Shown in pieces: positions 30,850 through 40,362 of a DNA stretch of 64,000 nucleotides. Below the pieces are notes generated by a model. It ran no database searches and had not been told where the DNA came from. It saw only the letters and a program-made list of their open reading frames with translations. Position numbers and translations under genes: made by a program. Each line of letters opens with the position of its first letter. Positions within the stretch are counted from its first letter, which is position 1. Source of the DNA: Bathynomus jamesi (taxonomy: Eukaryota > Arthropoda > Malacostraca > Isopoda > Cirolanidae); contig JAJOZX010007483.1 in assembly GCA_023014485.1 (NCBI GenBank), forward strand, positions 1 through 64,000, in the 5' to 3' direction.

Positions 30850-31820
30850 TGTTTTCTAAATCTAAAAAATACCCCTAACTGCGTTATTGACCCCAAATCA
30901 TAGTGTCATATTTATAAAACTAGAACACTCTTTGATCTTGTCAGTATCCCGTCATTAAAACTAAGACTTAACCTGACATAAACCTAACTTACCCTTAAAG
31001 TCCAAATTAAGTCCAACCCAACCGAATGAATTCTACACCTTTCGCTACCCAAGAGACATTGATACTGATCAGGGGGTGGGGTTTTATACTTGGAAATTTT
31101 TCGGATGCACTTTTTTGATTACCAGTCTTGTAAATTTTGTAAATTTCTATTTTATTTTATGCGGCTACGGGAAGGCGGAGCCAGTCCTACGGTGGCAACA
31201 TATGTTCTGCATGCGAATGGGTGCGATTACGTTCGTTTTGAACATGTATGTTCCCCGTATGAAAGCGGATAGAATTGGAACATTGAATGTATCCAAAATT
31301 TTACATGTACATTTTGAAATATTTTCCACACCTGAAAATTTCACTGACCTACTTTATAGTCTGACGTACGACATTTAAATATGTCATCAATATGCATTCA
31401 CGAATTTAACGGCATATCAGTGAGAAGTTAAATTCTCGAGCAGATTTCACTCAGTTAGTTTTCCATATTCTTAAAAAAAAGAAGTAAAAAATGGCGCTTG
31501 GAGAAGGTTTAACTTTGTTTGAAAGAGACATGATTATCACAAATGTCACCCAGACTGGCTTTTTGTTTATCCAGCAACATTTTTAAAGGTTAAGACTTCA
31601 CAGAAGGAAATGAAGAAGCTGCAACAGATAATCACAACTGCTCAAACATAGGAAAATAAAAAATTATTTAACCGAGCACTTTCGTCCACATGATCAAAGA
31701 CCAACTTGATAATGTGTTTATAAACATGAAAGCGGTCAATCAAATAACTTTAAATTTCATGCACATGCCTTTACAATTTAAAGTGAAGTGTATTTCGTAT
31801 GTGTATATATATATATACAC
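30850..31820. other. unassigned sequence
   Basis: ORFs of 60-100 codons (31,076-31,378) show no recognisable domain. A short piece at 31,491-31,600 starting ATGGCGCTTGGAGAAGG may be a decayed coding remnant. Confidence 0.35.
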
Positions 31821-32050
31821 ACACACTGCGTTCGCACTTATTAAGCAGATTACATTTTCTCCAATGTTTACAAAAGTTTTTCCCCGATTTCAATGAAATT
31901 TGTAGCAAATAATAACTATATATAGCAGCATTGATGGTATTTATTTCGATAAAATATTTTGATAATTAAAATAATTATCTCATTTTATTGAAAAATATGT
32001 AAAATATTGTGTTCCGAATTATTAAGCAACTATTCTATTTTCGGATCTAA

Positions 32051-32496
32051 ATGGTGAAAATGGGTAAGAAGAAGGATTTAACATTAACTGAGAAAAGAAA
32101 AATAGTCAAGTTACTCGCTGAAAATATAAAATCTATTGAAATTACGAAGCAGTTTGGCAGAACTTATCGAACTGTAAACAAGTTTGTAGCGGAGGGTACC
32201 AAACTGAGGCAGCAAAGTGATAAAGGAGCTATAAGAAAAGTGACAAGGCGGCAGATATCTGTAATCAAGCGCAAATTGCAAAGCATCAATTGTCCTCAAG
32301 TAAAGAGGTTTTTGAGCAGGCTGGCATACATAATGTGCCAAGAATATCTCGATGTGGAATCCTCCAAACAATTGGCAAGACGTGTAAACCTACGATTCAG
32401 TCACCATTAACACCCATGTACAAGAAGCAGCGTGTTGAATGGGCGCGTCAGTACGTGAAAACAGATTTTAATACTGTGTTGTTCACCGATGAATGA
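32051..32496 (+). pseudogene. Tc1 transposase N-terminal half (plus arm)
   Basis: MVKMGKKKDLTLTEKRKIVK, an HTH (SIEITKQFGRTYRTVNKFVA), a second HTH in a shifted frame (SSKEVFEQAGIHNVPRISRC), then YVKTDFNTVLFTDE with the first catalytic Asp. A stop follows the DE. The core strand continues to about 32,700 (SVMFWAALV), and the second and third acidic residues are absent. Confidence 0.8.
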
Positions 32497-32867
32497 AAAG
32501 CAACCCTTGAGGACTTGATGTTTGGTCAAGAAGATGGATTGCTGAGAGCCAATTTCTATCATCGAGATTAATTAAGACGCCAACAAGGTGGAGGTAGTGT
32601 CATGTTTTGGGCAGCATTGGTAGCCAATGAAGTAGCTGTCCCATACAGAGTGCCTGATGGTGTAAAAATGAATGCCCAGTCTTACACAAACTTTCTAAAA
32701 TAAAACCTCATTCCATGGTAGAGATTGACCCTTAGCAATCCATCTTCTTGACCAACCATCAGATCCCTCAAGGGTTGCTCTTCATTCATTGGTTAACCAT
32801 ACAGTATTAAAATCTGTTTTCACGTACTGACGCGCTCATTCAACACGCTGCGTCTTGTACCTGGGTG

Positions 32868-33227
32868 TTAATGGTGACTGAATCGTAGGTTTACACGTCT
32901 TGCCAATTGTTTGGAGGATTCCACATCGAGATGTTCTTGGTACATTATGTATGCCAGCCTGCTCAAAAACCTCTTTACTTGAGGACAATGGATGCTTTGC
33001 AATTTGCGCTTGATTACAGATATCTGCCGCCTTGTCACTTTTCTTATAGCTCCTTTATCACTTTGCTGCCTCAGTTTGGTACCCTCCGCTACAAACTTGT
33101 TTACAGTTCGATAAGCTCTGCCAAACTGCTTCGCAATTAAAATAGATTTTATATTTTCAGCGAGTAACTTGACTATTTTTCTTTTCTCAGTTAATGTTAA
33201 ATCCTTCTTCTTACCCATTTTCACCAT
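32868..33227 (-). pseudogene. Tc1 transposase N-terminal half (minus arm)
   Basis: 119-codon frame almost identical to the plus arm (IKSILIAKQFGRAYRTVNKF for IKSIEITKQFGRTYRTVNKF). The few differences give the divergence since the inverted duplication. Confidence 0.85.
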
Positions 33228-33470
33228 TTAGATCCGTAAATAGAATAGTTGCTTAATAATTCGGAACACAATATTTTACATATTTTTCAATAAAATGAGA
33301 TAATTATTTTAATTATCAAAATATTTTATCGAAATGAATACCATCAATGCTACTATATATAGTGATTATTTGCTAGAAATTTCATTGAAATCGGGAAAAA
33401 AATTTGAAAACATTGGAGAAAATGTAATCTGCTTAATAAGTGCGAACGCAGTGTATATATATATATATGT

Positions 33471-34418
33471 TAGTGATGTATGTCACATTCGCATCCGCAT
33501 AGAATTCAACATCCGCATCCGCATCCGCACCTGCGCGATGCGGATGTTAACTATTTACTAAATTGCTATTTGTGAAGCACAATTTGCCTCTCATTCAGTT
33601 CAAATACTGAAAATTGTGCAGCCTTCATTTGATCTTTAATGTAACTGGCAATGTCTGTTGTGTACATGTATAATTAATTGTTCATGCTACAATACATAAC
33701 AATGTCATAAGCACACTACTTTCCAAAGGGTGGTGGTTGGGGAAAGTGGTTGGTGGGATGCAAGACGAGTTCGAGTTGGGTCCCCGTCCCACAGCCTGGT
33801 AACCAGGGGCGTACACACCATTGATGATGATTGATTTGGAATCAAAATGAATTGCATCTTGAAAGGCTTCAATTGTATTTTGTTTCCAATTTATGGGCAA
33901 AGAATTAAATTTGCACAAATTAATCGTACATATAAAGACATATATAAACGTTCCTAAGCCAGCCAAAGTTGATTTTGAGTTTTGAGTTAATAACATCTCC
34001 TGGTAACCATGCAATAACTGAAATTCCAGATGACGTGAAAAAATTTTTGTGGTGAATGTTGCAAAGTTATCGATTTTTGAAAAAATCTCTTTCAAATATC
34101 TTTAATGAGAGTAGTAATAATGTTTACAATAGGGGGTGCCTATGCCCCCTATGCCCCCCTTATATACGCACTGCTGGTAACACACAGTTGTGTGAAAAAC
34201 TCGTCCAAAAAAAAAAGAATGTATGTAAAAAAATTATAATTACAAAATAATATTATGTAATATATAATATCTAATATTATCGAATATCTAAAATTTATAA
34301 CCAACCAGAAATCGAAAGTCAATTAATAAATTAAGTATGAATTTAAACTATCATATTATGATGTCAAAGTTTGACATCCGCATCCGCGGATGTCTGAAAT
34401 CTGACATCCGATACATCA

Positions 34419-34421
<3 letters not shown>
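33471..34421 (+). mobile_element. hAT with CGGATG repeats, deleted second copy
   Basis: Ends TAGTGATGTA and TACATCACTA as in the element at 11,344-12,996. Flanks ATATATGT and ATATATAT are a 7-of-8 match. Subterminal CATCCGCATCCGCATCCGCA repeats lie inside each end. An internal stretch (33,730-33,803 plus 34,182 on) matches the reverse complement of 11,690-11,760. The transposase region is deleted and another hAT has inserted. Confidence 0.85.
33804..34173. mobile_element. nested hAT MITE with 8-bp TSD
   Basis: 370 bp between exact CTGGTAAC repeats (33,796-33,803 and 34,174-34,181). Ends CAGGGGCGTACACACC and complement CAGTGCGTATATAAGG. The related hAT at 11,344-12,996 carries the same site once and uninterrupted (complement near 11,693), proving the boundaries. 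The end CAGGGGCGTAC also closes the larger hAT at 43,038. Confidence 0.92.

Positions 34422-34422
<1 letters not shown>

Positions 34423-34484
<62 letters not shown>
34423..34484. repeat. (TA)n microsatellite
   Basis: TA runs with one phase break; another at 34,695-34,721. Confidence 0.95.
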
Positions 34485-34486
<2 letters not shown>

Positions 34487-34689
34487 GTACAAAACATATT
34501 AGATTTTACCGTTATAAAACCTATGATTTATTCAAAACACGAGTGAAATGCAATAACAAATATGAATAAATCTCATTTGAATATCCATTGTTATTATCAT
34601 AAAATGCATAAAGTAAAAAATTGTTGTTATAACGTCATTACTGGATATAATTTGTGGGAATTTTCTTTCTTCATTTTTTTTATCAGGAC

Positions 34690-34723
<34 letters not shown>

Positions 34724-35010
34724 GAGTGGTGGTCCGTAAAATCGAACTTTCGATTTTTTCAGCTCCCACCTGCCTAATCTGTGTCACTATAGCAGAAAAT
34801 AAATTGTGAAAATTTCACTCACATCGGTGCATAATTAGTGGTCGCTCATGGGGTTATATGTTCTTCTTTGAGTCATTCATTACTATGATCTATTACAGTC
34901 ACTCATAACTATGATCTATTACCTCTTTCACAGGTTGGAGTGTTAAATATAGCTATATGAAATAGATTTTAATAGATATTTGTATACCATACATTGGATT
35001 ATATTGATTA

Positions 35011-36650
35011 CATTTACTTACAGTGACGCTCATGTCAAAAACACATGGTTTTTACTTGTTGGACAAACCGGACCAAAAGATTTTAGGCAGTAAACTGCCT
35101 TCAAATGGCCAGGTCCTAGGTGTTTTTAGGCACCATCATGTTGTGAATAAGAAAGACACCAAACAAAGCGCCGAAGAAGTGCTGGAGGAAGTTTTCTCAT
35201 TTTAGGAAAGAACCCGCATCCCAACACGCTGGAAGAACCACTGTTTGGAGAAGCTTTTGGTTCAAAGAGTGGCAGGGTTTGAAAAAGAACAAGGGAAGGC
35301 GAAATCCTAAGCAAGCCCAAAACGAGACGTCTTTCAAAAGCAAGCTGAACAATTTGTTCGACATTGCACATGGAAACGCTCTCCAGATGATCCAGTTTCA
35401 AGAAGATCGCGACTTCCTTCTCGCTCAAAAAGAGCCCGGTCGGCGTGGCACAATGGGCTCCGTCGACAAAAAGTTGGCGGAGAAGGAGCAGAAGGTTGCA
35501 AAGCGGAAAGCAGAGGAAGACTTCCGAAAGAGGAAAGCAGTCGAAGAGCAAGACTTCCGAAAGAGGAAAGCAGTCGAAGAGCAAGCTTCAACATCCCAAA
35601 CAGCCGAACTTGCTTCTTCAAGCTCTGCCGATGACGAGTTTCTTGAGGGAGCCACTGGAGGTTGTCCTTTTCCCCCAAAAAAAAAGAACACGCCAGACCA
35701 AAGAATATTTTCAACTCAGAATTATCTTCAGCCCTAGACAGGACGGGGATGAGTGACCGGATGGCGCTTTACATTGTATAGGAAACAGCTCGCAGCCTTG
35801 GCCAAAACCTTGAGGAACTGACTCTCAGCCGATCCTCTGTGAAGCGTAGCCGAGAGCATCATCGCAGGCAGCAGGCTAAATCGGTCCAAAAACGATTCCA
35901 TTCCGGACCAGTGGTGGTGCATTGGGACGGAAAGCTTCTGCTAGACCTTACCAACAACGAGCAGGTGGAACGGCTTCCGGTCTTAGTGTCGTCCACCTCA
36001 GATGGCAACTGCCAGTCTTGGGAGTGCAAAAAAATGTCTTCGGGAAGTGGACAACAGCAGGCACAAGCTGTATTTGATCTCTTGCAACTTTGGCGATTAA
36101 GTGAAAAAGTGGTGGGGATGTGTTTCGACACTGCCGCTGCTAACACTGGCCGTCATTCACGATGTTGTTTGCTCCTAGAGCAGAAGTTGCAGAAAGAACT
36201 GCTTTACTTTGTATGTAGGTATTATATCATGGAGCTAGTTGTCGCCGCCGCGTTCACGGCGTGTCGTGACGCAATTTCTGGTCCTAAAGTTCTGTTATTC
36301 AAGAGATTCCAGCAATAGTGGAACTACATCGACAAAAGCAAGTTCCAAACAGGTGTCGACGACCCCACTGTTGGTTCATCCATATTACCAGTCAGAGAAG
36401 AACTTCTGAAGTTCGCCATAGGCCAAATCCAGCGCGAAACGTACCGAGACGATTACAAGGAATTTTTGGAACTCGCCATTGTCTTCCTTGGGGGAAATCT
36501 TGAATTGCCGATTCGATTCAAGCGCCCAGGTGCGATGCATTACGCTCGCTGGATGTGCACGGTCCTGTATTCTATCAAGATGTGGATGTTCCCGGAGCAT
36601 TTGCAACATCTCACACCGAAAGAGAAACCATGCTTGCAAGACATGAGCAT
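35011..36650 (+). pseudogene. orphan transposon-like protein (family I, WDGKLL type)
   Basis: Three main frames follow one protein. 35,023-35,205: LPSNGQVLGVFRHHHVVNKK. 35,279-35,690: NETSFKSKLNNLFDIAHGNA, then EDRDFLLAQKEPGRRG and a Lys/Glu coiled stretch with a duplicated FRKRKAVEEQD unit. 35,839-36,318: GPVVVHWDGKLLLDLTNNEQ, RLPVLVS, CFDTAAANTGRHSRCCLLLE, and FVCRYYIMELVVAAAF. After a shift come FKRFQQ, EFLELAIVFLGG and GAMHYARWMCTVLYSIKMW. The D.KLL / FDTAAANTG / HI.EL pattern suggests an RNase H-like fold, by analogy with transposases. It is split by frameshifts and cut at a (TA)n tract at 36,660. A tract ending TTACTTACAG just before 35,013 could be a splice acceptor. Confidence 0.6.
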
Positions 36651-36657
36651 CTTCGCC

Positions 36658-36659
<2 letters not shown>

Positions 36660-36719
<60 letters not shown>
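36660..36719. repeat. (TA)n microsatellite
   Basis: Perfect TA run. A short palindrome follows (TTTTAACTGCAAACAAC and its complement, 36,727-36,768). Confidence 0.95.
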
Positions 36720-36721
<2 letters not shown>

Positions 36722-36814
36722 CACACATTTTAACTGCAAACAACACACAGTTGTTTGCAGTTAAAATGTATATATATGTACGGCATGCGAAGGTGCCCCC
36801 TCAGGGCATTGGTT

Positions 36815-37000
36815 TCTCCTCGTATGTAGGAGAATTACGACTTCTGATTAATCGAGGCCCATGGTGTAGTGGATAGCATATCTGACCGGTAATCGGAAGA
36901 TACCGGGTTCGATTCCCCGATGGTTACCTCATTTTTCATTTGTTCGTTCTCCCTCCTCATCTTGTGCGGAACGTTCTTCTACACAAGCGTCGTTCTTTAC
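36815..37000 (+). mobile_element. tRNA-derived SINE, copy 1
   Basis: A tRNA-like segment (36,861-36,930) begins GGCCCATGGTGTAGTGGAT (A box) and includes GGGTTCGATTCCCC (B box). The acceptor arms do not pair fully and the anticodon loop lacks T33, so it is not a functional tRNA. A conserved unrelated tail follows (TCCTCATCTTGTGCGGAA, then AAGCGTCGTTCTTTAC). A leader GTATGTAGGAGAATTACG precedes it. All three parts recur at 57 kb. Confidence 0.8.
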
Positions 37001-37301
37001 ATATATATATATATATATATACATACACACACACATTCATATGTGTGTATGTGTGTGTGTGTGTGTGTGTAGGTAGATGCGTGGTTAAAGTAAAATTTTA
37101 AATATTTACTTCTTCACATTCATTATAAATGAAGAAAAAATATTGAAATAAAATTATTTCAGATTATATTTAGTTGAAATATTAGATTTTTATATTTAGT
37201 ATAATACAGTATTTAGGAATAAATTAGATTATGAATTAACATTGTGCACGCACAGACACATACACACACACCCACACCCACACCCCACACACACACACAC
37301 C

Positions 37302-37341
<40 letters not shown>

Positions 37342-37342
37342 A
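37001..37342. repeat. (TA)n, (GT)n and (CA)n tracts
   Basis: Simple repeats at 37,002-37,070 and 37,256-37,340 with an AT-rich non-coding stretch between. Confidence 0.85.
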
Positions 37343-37344
37343 AT

Positions 37345-37625
37345 AATTTTCAGTGTTGACTAAATATATTATTTTTTCTTTTAGATAGGGGATGGCTGCG
37401 AAATTAACAATAGACGAGAGGGTGAGCTTGGTTTTAATGTATGGAATGCCAGGTAGAACAAATCAATGAATCGGTACAGAATTTAAATTCTGAACCGATT
37501 CATCGATTTGTTCTACCTGGTATTCGACACATTAAAACCAAGCTCACCCTCTCGTATATTGTTAATTTCGCAGCCTTCCCCTACCTAAAATAAAAAAAAT
37601 ATTAGAGTCAACACTGAAAATTCAT
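37345..37625. mobile_element. palindromic foldback carrying a transposase start
   Basis: Arms 37,345-37,485 and 37,490-37,625 mirror each other around ACAGAATTTAAATTCTGA. The plus arm opens an ATG at 37,392 giving MAAKLTIDERVSLVLMYGMP, which resembles the N-terminal helix of DD41D-type mariner transposases. Outer sequence TTTTCAGTGTTGACT is repeated inverted at the right end. Confidence 0.75.
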
Positions 37626-37744
37626 ATCATGCGCGACTTTTGCGCTACCCTGGATATTTCCGGAGCGTCTGATATAAAATTTTCATAATGTTGACGTGGG
37701 CGTTGATCATTCTTTTTATTTTCTTTCAACCTTTCAATATTTCA

Positions 37745-38180
37745 ACTATTCCGCGCGATGATTCCTCATTTCACGAAGGTCAAGCTTGTTGCTCCTCCTC
37801 TCGAGTTGGCCTGGTGAAGTAGTGAGTTGGTTTCTTGTACTCTTCACCTCACATAGCTAGGTACGCCCGGCTCATCGGGGATTGTTCTGAGCCAGGCGTC
37901 TAGTCTTCTTTTGAAGATGTCCACTGTAACCCCATTCGTGTTCCTTAGGTCTTTGGGTAGCTGATTAAACAGTTTTGGTACTCTCACAACAAAACTATTT
38001 TCTTTCAGGGTTAAGGATGTTCCCTGTCTCGCCTTTAATTTGGGAACACGACACAGTCTTCCTTTTCTATTTTCCACCGTTGTTTGGGGAGTTACAGGGT
38101 TCAGAGTAAGATTAGGGACTAGGTTCTCCATTATTTTCCAAGTGTAAATAATGGTGTATCTCTCTCTTCTGCTTTCCAAT
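37745..38180 (-). mobile_element. L2 LINE 3'-end fragment
   Basis: Encodes MENLVPNLTLNPVTPQTTVE, then LFNQLPKDLRNTNGVTVDIF and LRTIPDEPGVPSYVR, the ORF2 tail. Its 3' UTR matches copy 2 at 45,965-46,110 (CACGAAGGTCAAGCTTGT). The 5' break is at about 38,178, where orphan family III sequence begins. Confidence 0.85.
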
Positions 38181-38565
38181 GGCCGCTAAAACCCTAATGT
38201 GGCTCCTTTTATCTGTTAGCATGCTTAACAGCACATTTCCTTCGTGTAAGAAAAATGCATTCCTTTGTATAATTTTATCGATAACAGATCTTTGGTCGTC
38301 TGGAAAGTATCTAGAGAAAGAAATCATATCAAATACATGGCGTGCTCCATCAGTGCAGCCAGGACGATTCTTAATCCTAAACCACATTTTTTCAACTGTT
38401 TCGTAGCCACTTTATCAATAGTCCCAATTACCATGCGTCTAGATGCACGCTGGTCTGCTAAAAATGGACGCTCATTTATGGGTACCTTTTTACCGATTAT
38501 GCACCAGTACACATTTGAAAACTTGTCGATCGATTTTTACAAACTAGTTGGTGATTGTATATAAT
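38180..38565 (-). pseudogene. orphan transposon-like protein C-terminal region (family III)
   Basis: Two overlapping frames on minus: PINERPFLADQRASRRMVIG and TIDKVATKQLKK (38,512-38,400), then MWFRIKNRPGCTDGARHVFD and VIDKIIQRNAFFLHEGNVLL ending SMLTDKRSHIRVLA (38,387-38,185). The last block matches a better preserved copy at 60,138-59,791. I recall this as an uncharacterised arthropod repeat-encoded family; its function is unknown. The L2 insertion truncates it. Confidence 0.6.
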
Positions 38566-38633
38566 TTCAGTGCGCTGATCTCAAAAATATAGTTAGTTTT
38601 TCCCTATCACGTATGGTTTTCTTACTACAGGGT

Positions 38634-38878
38634 GTGTCATAAATCCCCCATTTATCCCCAAATGTGAACCATCTTATCGAGACCAACATTGGATTGCACA
38701 TGCTAAACCATAAATTTTGTTGTTATATACTACAGTAACGCTTACATAATAATGTAGGGTAAATATATATAACAACCAGTCCCGTTCCCAGCAAAATACT
38801 CTCTCCCCTCCCATCAATGGGTGGTTAACATTTGGGGACAGATGAGGTATTACAACACCCCTTGTAGCACGAAATCTT
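38634..38878. mobile_element. MITE with 40-bp inverted repeats
   Basis: CTACAGGGTGTGTCATAAAT with CCCCAAATGT on the left and the complement CTACAAGGGGTGTTGTAATA with CCCCAAATGT on the right. About 245 bp, no coding. The CAGGGTGTGTCATAA start resembles mariner-type ends. Confidence 0.7.
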
Positions 38879-39060
38879 TAGGTGATAGGGTAAAACCTAA
38901 TTAAAGCAGAATTAAATAGCTCCTAGCTCTTGGACAAGCATATTGCTTGTTTATGAAAGAATAAAAAAATAACTGAAAGAAACAAAATATATTTACCTTC
39001 TTTACTTGCAAACATTTCAGGACTTATTCCAAAGACTTAAGACTACGAAGGTAGATCTGA

Positions 39061-39727
39061 CTAATGACGACTAAACCGGTGCTTCTTTGATGTTTTCTTA
39101 TGCTGTGCGAAGTATGTGTCGGATGCCAATAAATTGTTCTCCTGCAATCTAGACCCCAAAAGTTCTGCAGAGTCCTTAGGCAGATTCAAATCCCTGACTA
39201 AGTCATTTAGTTCGGCTTGGGTTAATGGTTTACGATCTCGGTCAGCTGTTGGCTGTTCATAAACATCATCATTGTCTGGATTTGGAGCTGAATCAGAATC
39301 TGAATTGTATTGATCCAGACTCTCGGGTGGGCGGGGAATAGGAACTTCTGGACCATGGGGTACCGGCCTTATTGCAGATGGAAGACTTGGGTATTGAAGG
39401 CTCTCTTTATTCTTTGCATTATAACCTTTAACATTGCAAGAACAGAAGTAGCAGTCGTCGGTATGGTTTCTAGGCTCGCGCCATACCATAGGGATCCCAA
39501 ATGGCAAACTTTTCTTTTTACCTTTGCTCCAATTCCTTAGTGCCACAACACACGTAAGACAAACCTTGTGTGGAGCCCAACTTTTGTCTTTCTCCTAATT
39601 TAATTCCAAAATAAGCATGATAAGCTCTCTTAATGAAGGTCATTACATTTGTCCTTTGTTTTACAACATACCGACCACAAATATAACAAAATATGTCTGG
39701 ACTATGGGTACATCCTCTAGAAGCCAT
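39061..39727 (-). pseudogene. orphan transposon protein, N-terminal part (family II, copy 2)
   Basis: Two frames joined by a small shift at about 39,550: MASRGCTHSPDIFCYICGRY, then after the shift ALRNWSKGKKKSLPFGIPMV, WREPRNHTDDCYFCSCNVKG, NAKNKESLQYP and LTQAELNDLVRDLNLPKDSA. It aligns along its length with the start of the gene at 24,112, with the same three C-x2-C pairs and REP.NH..DCYFC. It stops at the position where family II enters its catalytic-looking core. A stretch at 39,850-39,925 (complement GCGCTGAATTC and ATGCTACCAG) may be its 5' inverted repeat. Confidence 0.75.
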
Positions 39728-39959
39728 TATTAAAATTTTAAAGACGTAATGTTAGAATTATCTATCTGAAAAATATGAAAAAACGAAATTAATTAAAGAT
39801 AAAAAAGGTAAAAAATTACAAAACGCCCAAAATTGTTTTGCTAATAACTTTAAAACTGTGGGGGATAGAAAAAAACTGGTAGCATTTTTGAATTCAGCGC
39901 AGCGAACTGCTTCAGAATCACAACTCAAAATAAAGAAATCGATTTTCATGCAGACCTGT

Positions 39960-40340
39960 GTAATTAATGATAATTAATAATGATAATAATAATGATAATT
40001 AATTGTCTCTGCTTGTCTGGGTTGATAATCTGATAACTAAATGGGTATCTGGTTGGAAAAAGTTTGAGAACCACTTGTTTGAAGCTTTTCTGTAGTAATA
40101 AATTTTTTTTACTTCTTTATTTACTGGATATACTGTTAATTTTCATTTTGTTCAGTGGTCTAGTTATTTGTGAGTAATGCTCATAGTTTTCTGCTTTTTT
40201 AGGAGTCGTGTTTGCACTTAACCCCCCCCCCCCCAAAAATAATAATAATAATCACAGACAATTTGTTCAGTTAATGTATTTCAAGTCATAATAGTTCATG
40301 CTTGTTATGCATGTTCATGCTTTATACCTTTTGATTTTAA
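39960..40340. other. unassigned, possible hAT end
   Basis: The complement of 40,045-40,075 (AGTGGTTCTCAAACTTTTTC) looks like the usual start of a Charlie-type hAT element. A poly-C run at 40,221-40,234 and (AAT)n follow. Confidence 0.35.
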
Positions 40341-40362
40341 AATTTTGCAGAAAACATCCACT

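Larger units (their letters stand above)
31824..33453. mobile_element. Tc1-like transposon rearranged into a large palindrome
   Basis: Both ends read CACTGCGTTCGCACTTATTA (one on each strand). Arms of about 740 bp (31,824-32,565 plus; 32,715-33,453 minus) are near-identical inverted copies of the left half of a Tc1 element. The spacer of about 150 bp holds the next part of the transposase on plus (GGGSVMFWAALVANEVAVPY). The right half of the original element is therefore replaced by an inverted copy of the left half. Confidence 0.85.

Noticed and set aside
35126..35714. Overlapping minus-strand ORFs with Ser/Phe-rich repeats
   Set aside because: Antisense of orphan family I, including its duplicated FRKRKAVEEQD segment.
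36861..36930. Functional tRNA gene
   Set aside because: A and B boxes are present, but the acceptor stem does not pair, the anticodon loop lacks T33, and the sequence is embedded in a repeated unit with a fixed tail, so it is a SINE head.
38560..38625. Inverted-repeat core of the family II transposon (GCGCTGATCTC...CACGTATGG)
   Set aside because: Some resemblance to the 23.7-kb TIR, but it overlaps the family III coding region and no partner end could be found, so not claimed.
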